Origin: Fusobacterium sp. JB019
Lineage (GTDB): Bacteria > Fusobacteriota > Fusobacteriia > Fusobacteriales > Fusobacteriaceae
Direction: 5' to 3'
NCBI GenBank assembly: GCA_030673965.1
Contig: JAUTCN010000007.1
Location: forward strand, 1-64,000
DNA: 64,000 nucleotides
Position 1 is the stretch's first letter; the number at the start of each line of letters is the position of its first letter. The position numbers and the translations under genes are program-made. Positions 59,301 through 64,000 of this stretch are shown in pieces. The notes beneath the pieces were generated by a model that saw nothing but the letters and a program-made list of their open reading frames with translations, searched no databases and was not told where the DNA came from.

Positions 59301-60576
59301 AAGAAATACTTTAAAAAAAATAAAACATATTAAAGAAAATAAAAAAAATGAATTTACAAAAGAATCAAAGAAAGAGTATACTATTTTAGCTCCTCAAATG
59401 TCACCTATACATTTTGATTTAATAAAAACAGCTTTTAATTCTAGTGGTTATAATCTAGAAATATTAAATGAAAGTAAAGAGGCTATTGAAGAAGGGTTGA
59501 AATATGTAAATAATGACGCTTGTTATCCAGCTATTTTAGTTATAGGAGAGTTAATATTAGCTCTTAAATCAAAAAAATATGATATTAAAAAAACTGCAGT
59601 TTTAATATCTCAAACAGGTGGGAGTTGTAGAGCAACAAATTATATAAGTTTATTAAAAAAAGCATTGAAAGATGCAGGTTTTGAATTTATTCCGGTTCTT
59701 TCTTTAAATAGTATTGGTTATGAAAAACATGAAGGTTTTAATATAAATATGATTTTGTTTCATAAATTAATTATGGCAGTTTCTTATGGAGATTTTTTAA
59801 TGAATTTATTATATCAAATAAGACCGTATGAAAAAATTAAAGGAACTACTGATAAATTATATGAAGAATGTAGAAAAATAGTAAAAGAAAATATAGAAAG
59901 TGGAAGTATCATTAAATTTAAAAAAAATATTTATGAAATAATAGAAAAGTTTTTAGAGATAAAAATTATAGTAAAGAAAAAGATAAAAGTTGGGATAGTA
60001 GGTGAAATATTAGTTAAATTCAGTCCTTGTGCAAATAATTATTTAGTAGATACTTTAGAAAAAGAAGGATGCGAAGTTAAGGTTTATGGATTGATGAATT
60101 TTATTAATTATTGTTTATATAGTGATGGATTTTTAGAAGAAAAATTTAAAGGGAAATATTTTTCAATAAAATATAAGATACTTATTTATATTTTAAGACT
60201 ATATACAAATATTATAGATAAGGCATTAGAAAAAAGCAAAGTTTTTAAAAGTGAAAATTTAATAGAAAAAATTGCAAAGAAAACTTCCAAATATATATCT
60301 ATAGGAAATCAATCAGGGGAAGGGTGGTTTTTAACAGGAGAAATAATAGATTTTATAGAAGAAGGAGTAGATAATGTTATTTGTATTCAACCTTTTGGTT
60401 GTTTACCTAATCAAATAACAGGAAGAGGGATGATGAAAAAAATAAAAGAAGAATATCCTGAAGCTAATGTAGCTGCAATAGATTATGATCCATCTTATTC
60501 AGAGGTTAATCAAATAAACAGAATTAAATTGATGGTTTCGGTAGGACAAAAAAAATTAAATAAAGATAATTTATAA
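56326..60576 (+). CDS. Large acyl-CoA dehydratase activase-related protein (tandem BcrAD/BadFG ATPases)
   Basis: A 1416-residue cytoplasmic protein. Residues 1-260 form an ASKHA ATPase (GIDVGSTTIKIV, GGEDAKI, NGSCAGGTGAF, ASRCGVFAKTD) and 320-585 a second one (GIDAGSTTIKLI, GGQDMKCLKI, NEACSSGCGSFLE, GTRCTVFMNSK). Each has the two Cys that in HgdC bridge a [4Fe-4S] cluster. A Cys-rich CGGCGNNC follows near 615, then a DUF2229-type region and a C-terminal stretch like the CoA-dehydratase subunit (CGRPYHIDKEINHGIP, NDACYPAILVIGEL, QTGGSCRATNY, IQPFGCLPNQ). The family is widespread in anaerobes; HgdC-like parts drive ATP-dependent electron transfer, but the substrate of these giants is not known. 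It stands alone. Confidence 0.9.
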   Translation: MEKLFLGIDVGSTTIKIVCINSQKEVLYSIYERHFSDVRNKLKNLLENMIEILELNFENKMLFKINITGSAGIGIAKGLDLSFVQEVISCIKSIETLIPETDVAIELGGEDAKITFLKNETDQRMNGSCAGGTGAFIDQMATLLNTDAKGLNELAKEGETIYPIASRCGVFAKTDIQPLINEGVRREDIAISIFQAVVNQTITGLACGKKIEKKIALLGGPLYFLSELRKRFKETLKLNEEDLIFPEDSQLFVAKGACFLSLEENKNFISFDDFIEKIKLLSKNNLSESSSLRPLFLDKKEQEIFYKKHNFEKVEKIDIDNYSGNAYLGIDAGSTTIKLILLSENLEILYSYYSNNMGSPMEALIKEMIKLYKKIGSKIIIKSSCVTGYGENLIKSAFNIDYGIVETMAHYRGAKHFLPTVDFILDIGGQDMKCLKIKDGVITSILLNEACSSGCGSFLETFANSLNMNILDFAKVGLKSKSPCDLGTRCTVFMNSKVKQAQKEGAKIEDISAGLSYSVIKNTLYKVIKMKDSSELGENIVVQGGTFLNNCVLRAFEIISNKNVIRPNIAGLMGAFGCAVIAKEKSLEENKVISNILNLNDLNKFSYKTNLTRCGGCGNNCLLTIHNFKTGGKFISGNRCDNFLGKMKKESKYNMVDYKYNRLFDYKPLNSSQAFRGEIGIPRVLNMYESYPFWFTFFNELGFRVIISDDSSKKLYNKGIGTISSDSICYPAKLVHGHILNLIDKGIKKIFYPCVVYEEKEYSKSDNKYNCPIVISYSEVIKNNMDILKEKNIQVINPFVSMENKKVICKILEKEFFNYSITKYEIKKAVDLAWEERKNYKKDLIKKTKEVLDYCKEKDKTGIVLCGRPYHIDKEINHGIPNIISSFGIPILTGDIISTFSSLDSELRVVDQWTYHSRLYRAANFVGKYKNLQLVEFNSFSCGIDSITIDQVSEILNRYGKIHTVLKIDEISNMGSIKIRLRSLLAVIEDKKRNTLKKIKHIKENKKNEFTKESKKEYTILAPQMSPIHFDLIKTAFNSSGYNLEILNESKEAIEEGLKYVNNDACYPAILVIGELILALKSKKYDIKKTAVLISQTGGSCRATNYISLLKKALKDAGFEFIPVLSLNSIGYEKHEGFNINMILFHKLIMAVSYGDFLMNLLYQIRPYEKIKGTTDKLYEECRKIVKENIESGSIIKFKKNIYEIIEKFLEIKIIVKKKIKVGIVGEILVKFSPCANNYLVDTLEKEGCEVKVYGLMNFINYCLYSDGFLEEKFKGKYFSIKYKILIYILRLYTNIIDKALEKSKVFKSENLIEKIAKKTSKYISIGNQSGEGWFLTGEIIDFIEEGVDNVICIQPFGCLPNQITGRGMMKKIKEEYPEANVAAIDYDPSYSEVNQINRIKLMVSVGQKKLNKDNL

Positions 60577-60641
60577 AAATATAATTTTGAAATTTTAAAA
60601 AAAGGTAGTAAAATATACCTATCTAAATTTTAGGAGGAAAA

Positions 60642-61673
60642 ATGAGAGAGATAAGTTTTGATAAGGTATTGAAATTAAGAAATTATATATTAATAGATGC
60701 AAGGAGTCCAAAAGAATTTGAAGAGCAAGGAATTCCTGGGGCTATAAATATTCCAACTTTGTTAGATGATGAAAGGGCAGAAGTAGGAACAGCCTATGTA
60801 CAAGAGTCTAAAGAAAAAGCAAAGGAAATAGGAGTAGAAAGAATATCTAAAAGGTTACCAGAGATTTTTAAACAAATTAATGAATTATCAAAAAAATATG
60901 ATAAGCTTATTTTTTATTGTGCTAGAGGAGGGATGAGAAGTGGAACTTTAGAAGTTTTATTTAATACCTTAGGATTTAAAACAATGAAACTTCAAGGTGG
61001 TTATAAAGCTTATAGACAGTATATTTTAAAAAATATGGAGGAAGCAAATAAAAATAAAGAATATATAGTTATTCATGGAAGAACAGGAGAAGGAAAAACT
61101 AAAATATTAGAAAAATTAGAGGAAAAAGGTTATTCTGTTTTAAATTTAGAAAAATTAGCTGATCACAAAGGTTCTTTTTTTGGTGGCGTTTGTGAGAATA
61201 GGAAACAAAGTCAAAAAAGATTTGATGGAGAAATTTTTGATAAACTAGTAAATGATAAGAAAGAATATTTCTTAGTAGAAAGTGAAAGTAAAAGAATAGG
61301 AAATATTTATATTCCAGAATGTGTATACAGTTCAATTGTAAATGGGAAACATTTATTTGTAAGTACTTCAATGGAAAATAGAGTTAAGATAATTATGGAA
61401 GATTATGCAAATGCTACAATTCCTGAATTAGAAGAATGTTTATTAAGAGTTGCAAGATATATAAGTAAAGAAAGATATGAAAAATATCATAATTTATTAA
61501 TAAAAGGAGAATTACCAAAATTAAGTGAGATTCTTATGAAAGAATATTATGATCCTTTATATGATGTAGGAATAAATAAATATACTTATGATATAAATTT
61601 AAAATATGACAAAATAGAAGAAGCGGTTGAAGAGGTAATAACTTATTTAAAAAATAATAAACATGAAGACTAA
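60642..61673 (+). CDS. mnmH: tRNA 2-selenouridine synthase
   Basis: A 343-residue enzyme. The N-terminal rhodanese domain (1-125) has LIDARSPKEFEEQGIPGAIN and the active-site Cys93 in FYCARGGMRSG; the C-terminal P-loop domain has IHGRTGEGKT (145-153) and FFGGVCENRKQSQKRFDGEI. It replaces sulfur by selenium at the wobble uridine of some tRNAs, using selenophosphate made by SelD. It shows the organism uses selenium. AGGAGG precedes the start. Confidence 0.95.
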   Translation: MREISFDKVLKLRNYILIDARSPKEFEEQGIPGAINIPTLLDDERAEVGTAYVQESKEKAKEIGVERISKRLPEIFKQINELSKKYDKLIFYCARGGMRSGTLEVLFNTLGFKTMKLQGGYKAYRQYILKNMEEANKNKEYIVIHGRTGEGKTKILEKLEEKGYSVLNLEKLADHKGSFFGGVCENRKQSQKRFDGEIFDKLVNDKKEYFLVESESKRIGNIYIPECVYSSIVNGKHLFVSTSMENRVKIIMEDYANATIPELEECLLRVARYISKERYEKYHNLLIKGELPKLSEILMKEYYDPLYDVGINKYTYDINLKYDKIEEAVEEVITYLKNNKHED

Positions 61674-61710
61674 AATGAAAGCTCCCTTAAAAAGGGAGCT
61701 TTCATTTTTC
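61674..61710. terminator. Terminator between mnmH and recQ
   Basis: Fifteen-base arms AATGAAAGCTCCCTT (61674-61688) and AAGGGAGCTTTCATT (61692-61706) with a three-base loop; a T run follows on the plus strand, a shorter one on the minus strand. Confidence 0.85.
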
Positions 61711-61788
61711 ATTTCTTTTGGGGAGAGAAATTTATTATAACAATTCATTATCGTTATACCATTATGACTAAGAATTTATAAAAAAAGT

Positions 61789-63711
61789 TTAATTTGAAAA
61801 TAAATTTTTAATAAGAATATCCTTTAGTGAGTTAATATCTATGTTAAGATTTAAATTTTTTTTTAAATTAATAAGTTTATTTTCAGATAAATATTTTTCA
61901 TCTATAAAATTTTCTATTTTTAAAATTTCTAATTCTTCATTTGAAAAAGAATTAATAGTTTTTAAAAAGATATCACCATAATTTTTAAATTTTTGATTAC
62001 CAACTCCTTTTATTTTTAACATTTCCCATCTGTTTTTAGGTTTTTTTTCAGCCATTTCCATAAGAGTAAAATCAGAAAAAATTATATAGGGGGCTACATT
62101 TTCGTGAATACTTATTTCTTTTCTTATATTATTTAAACTTTTAAATAGAGGATCATTATAAAAATTTAAATAAACTGTCTCATTTATTTTTCTATAAATT
62201 TTCTTTTTGTCTTTTATTATATCAAAAGATATTTTATTAAGTTTAAGTACAGGAAAACTTCCAGCAGTTAATTCAATAAAACTTTCTGAAATTAAGAAAT
62301 TTAAAAATTCTTCCAACCAATTTTGGTCTTTATTTTTCATTAAACCAAAAGTGCTTATTTTATTTAAACCTTTTCTTTCTATTTTTGAATCAGCTTTTCC
62401 TAAAAGGATATTAACTAAAGTAGAGGTTCCTATTTTTTCTTTAGCTCTTCCAATACAAGAAATAACAATTTTACCATCAATAGTTAAATTTTCAATATCT
62501 TTAGCATTTTTACAGTTTCCACAATTACCGCAGTAATTTTTTATTCGTTTATCACCAAAATATTTTAAAATATATTCTCGATAACATGTTTCTAAATAGG
62601 CATAATTTACCATATCATCTAATTTACTTCTTTTTATCTTTATAAATGTATCACTTGCTACATCGTTGGAATTTATAAAAAATTCTTGAGTAGCTACATC
62701 TTCTTCGAAGAAAAGTAAGATAGCTTCACTTGGAAGACCATCTCTTCCTGCTCTACCAGCCTCTTGATAATAACTTTCTAAATCCTTAGGAATATTTCTG
62801 TGAATAACATAACGAACATTAGATTTATCAATACCCATTCCAAATGCATTTGTTGCAATCATAACTTTTATATTGTCTTTTAAAAAGTTTTCCTGGGATA
62901 TTGTTCTTTCTTTTTTTGACATTCCAGCATGGTATTTACCAACATTTAATTGTTTTATATCTTTAAAATACTGATAAAGATTATCTACCTCTTTTCTAGT
63001 TGAGGCATAAATTATTCCAGACATCTCTTTATGACTTTTGATATATCTAATAATATAAGCTTCAGGGTTAATATTTTTTTCAACCTTAAAAAAAATATTT
63101 TTTCTATCAAAGCCATCAATATATTTTATAGGATTTTTTAATTTCAAAAGAGCTTCTATATCTTTAACAACTCTTGGAGTAGCAGTAGCAGTAAGAGCAA
63201 GAATTGGTATATTTTTTTCTAAAATTTCAATAAAGTTAGGGATTTTTAAATAACTTGTCCTAAAATCATGACCCCATTGAGAAATACAATGGGCTTCATC
63301 AATTGCAATCATTGAGATATCTAAAGATTTTAAAAAATTTATAAATTTTTTATTTTCTAATTTTTCAGGAGAAAGATAAAGTAATTTTATTTTTTTAGTT
63401 TTTAATTTTGAACAAGATTCAAAAAATTCTTCTTTAGACAAAGTGGAATTAATAGAAATTGCAGGTATTCCAAGAATTTTTAAACTATCTACTTGATCTT
63501 TCATAAGAGATATAAGTGGTGAAATAACAATGGTTAATCCTGGGAAAATTAAAGATGGTATTTGGAAACAAATAGATTTTCCTCCTCCTGTAGCCATAAT
63601 TCCAATAATATTTTTTTTATTAAGTATATTTTTAATTATGTTAGCTTGTCCTTTTCTAAAAGCGGTGTAACCATATTTTTGTTTTAAAATTTGCAGAGCT
63701 TTTTTTTCCAT
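61789..63711 (-). CDS. recQ: ATP-dependent DNA helicase RecQ
   Basis: A 640-residue helicase. Motifs: ATGGGKS (40-46), SPLISLMKDQV, IDEAHCISQWGHDFR, LTATATPRV, GIIYASTRKEVD, ATNAFGMGIDKSNVRYVIH and QEAGRAGRDG. The zinc site CYREYILKYFGDKRI...CGNCGNC, an RQC-like winged region and a C-terminal HRDC domain (FSDFTLMEMAEKKPKNR, KGVGNQKFKNYG) follow. It unwinds recombination intermediates. The start lacks a strong ribosome site (GGAATAATT). Confidence 0.94.
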   Translation of the reverse strand: MEKKALQILKQKYGYTAFRKGQANIIKNILNKKNIIGIMATGGGKSICFQIPSLIFPGLTIVISPLISLMKDQVDSLKILGIPAISINSTLSKEEFFESCSKLKTKKIKLLYLSPEKLENKKFINFLKSLDISMIAIDEAHCISQWGHDFRTSYLKIPNFIEILEKNIPILALTATATPRVVKDIEALLKLKNPIKYIDGFDRKNIFFKVEKNINPEAYIIRYIKSHKEMSGIIYASTRKEVDNLYQYFKDIKQLNVGKYHAGMSKKERTISQENFLKDNIKVMIATNAFGMGIDKSNVRYVIHRNIPKDLESYYQEAGRAGRDGLPSEAILLFFEEDVATQEFFINSNDVASDTFIKIKRSKLDDMVNYAYLETCYREYILKYFGDKRIKNYCGNCGNCKNAKDIENLTIDGKIVISCIGRAKEKIGTSTLVNILLGKADSKIERKGLNKISTFGLMKNKDQNWLEEFLNFLISESFIELTAGSFPVLKLNKISFDIIKDKKKIYRKINETVYLNFYNDPLFKSLNNIRKEISIHENVAPYIIFSDFTLMEMAEKKPKNRWEMLKIKGVGNQKFKNYGDIFLKTINSFSNEELEILKIENFIDEKYLSENKLINLKKNLNLNIDINSLKDILIKNLFSN

Positions 63712-63851
63712 AAAATAATTATTCCTTTCGTTAAAATTGTTTATTAACTTTATAATATATTATACTACAATATATAAAAAAATATATTTAAAAATCAGGT
63801 GTAACATGTTAATATATATTGTACTAAAATTAACTGTAGTTAAAAAATATC

Positions 63852-63880
63852 TTGACTTTTATATGGATATAATGTATATT
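63852..63880 (+). promoter_or_regulatory. Promoter of the ferredoxin-like gene
   Basis: TTGACT (63852-63857), 17-base spacer, TATATT (63875-63880), about 47 bases before the start codon at 63928. The rest of the 216-base gap behind recQ is AT-rich with no other feature seen. Confidence 0.65.
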
Positions 63881-63927
63881 AAAATTATCACCAAAACAAA
63901 GATTTAAAGTTTAATAGGAGGTAGAAG

Positions 63928-64000
63928 ATGCACGTAATAGATCAAGATACTTGTATAGGATGTGGAGCTTGTGAAGGAACTTGTCCAGTAGGAGCTATAG
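63928..64000 (+). CDS. 4Fe-4S ferredoxin-type protein, N-terminal part (cut by window edge)
   Basis: The frame opens at ATG 63928 after AGGAGG and runs off the window; 24 residues are visible. They include CIGCGACEGTCPVGAI, a complete CxxCxxCxxxCP half-site for one [4Fe-4S] cluster. It is probably a 2[4Fe-4S] clostridial-type ferredoxin, but a larger protein with an N-terminal ferredoxin domain cannot be excluded. Confidence 0.85.
   Translation, partial: MHVIDQDTCIGCGACEGTCPVGAI

Noticed and set aside
1-64000. Insertion sequences, prophage, CRISPR arrays, tRNA or rRNA genes
   Set aside because: No transposase, integrase, phage protein, regular spacer-repeat pattern, tRNA-like cloverleaf or rRNA segment was recognised on reading both strands.

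Overview
The window is AT-rich DNA (very low GC, A/T-ending codons, strong AGGAGG ribosome sites, frequent TTGACA-17-TATAAT promoters). It combines Clostridium-like anaerobic metabolism (butyrate-type acyl-CoA genes, reverse rubrerythrin, anaerobic cobalamin route, 2-hydroxyacyl-CoA dehydratase activator) with a Gram-negative envelope (MlaA lipoprotein, Spy-like periplasmic protein). That mix points to Fusobacteriota, probably Fusobacteriaceae (Cetobacterium- or Fusobacterium-like); the genus is inference. No rRNA, tRNA, CRISPR array, insertion sequence or phage gene was seen. The window reads as ordinary chromosome, cut inside carA at the left edge and inside a ferredoxin-type gene at the right.

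Layout. 1-760: start of carA (minus strand) behind a leader that encodes a Phe/Tyr-rich 38-residue peptide running into an intrinsic terminator. 765-4022: a GrdX-like gene, a degenerate EAL protein, then an Arg-rich leader peptide and terminator ahead of an M20 amidohydrolase and an amino-acid-binding protein. 4088-7499: receiver-GGDEF-EAL regulator and BrnQ. 7597-12837: sigma-54-type promoter with two direct repeats, CoA-transferase, crotonase and acyl-CoA dehydrogenase, then a PAS-AAA+-Fis activator. 12844-17057 (minus): DUF134/DUF5320 pair with a 51-bp palindrome, M19 dipeptidase, a two-component system and a Spy/CpxP-like protein. 17233-30714: a compact 14-gene operon for the anaerobic (cobalt-early) corrin pathway, cbiP to cobA-hemD, in which CbiP has lost its glutaminase domain. 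30831-37239: threonine ammonia-lyase, an alpha/beta hydrolase with mlaA, walJ, a degenerate uracil-DNA-glycosylase-like protein, 5-formyl-THF cyclo-ligase, YebC and SemiSWEET. 37270-49468: inositol catabolism (mgsA-iolR divergent from an Fe-ADH, iolJ, iolG, iolB, symporter, 35-residue microprotein, iolD, iolE, second iolG, iolC). 49553-63711: a 30-residue microprotein, recG, proS, rubrerythrin, pckA, a 1416-residue dehydratase activator, mnmH and recQ.

How it works together. The inositol genes turn myo-inositol into DHAP and malonate semialdehyde; no iolA is present here, so the Fe-ADH and MgsA may handle the products. The corrin operon supplies uroporphyrinogen III (HemC, HemD), precorrin-2 (CobA) and the ring contraction and amidation steps up to adenosylcobinamide phosphate, but the cobaltochelatase, precorrin-2 oxidase, early haem genes, lower-ligand genes and cobalt transport lie elsewhere. 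The butyrate-type genes appear to be under sigma-54 control by the adjacent activator. The strongest novelty candidates are the GATase-less CbiP, the two leader-peptide attenuators (carA and the M20/binding-protein pair), and the two conserved-looking microproteins.
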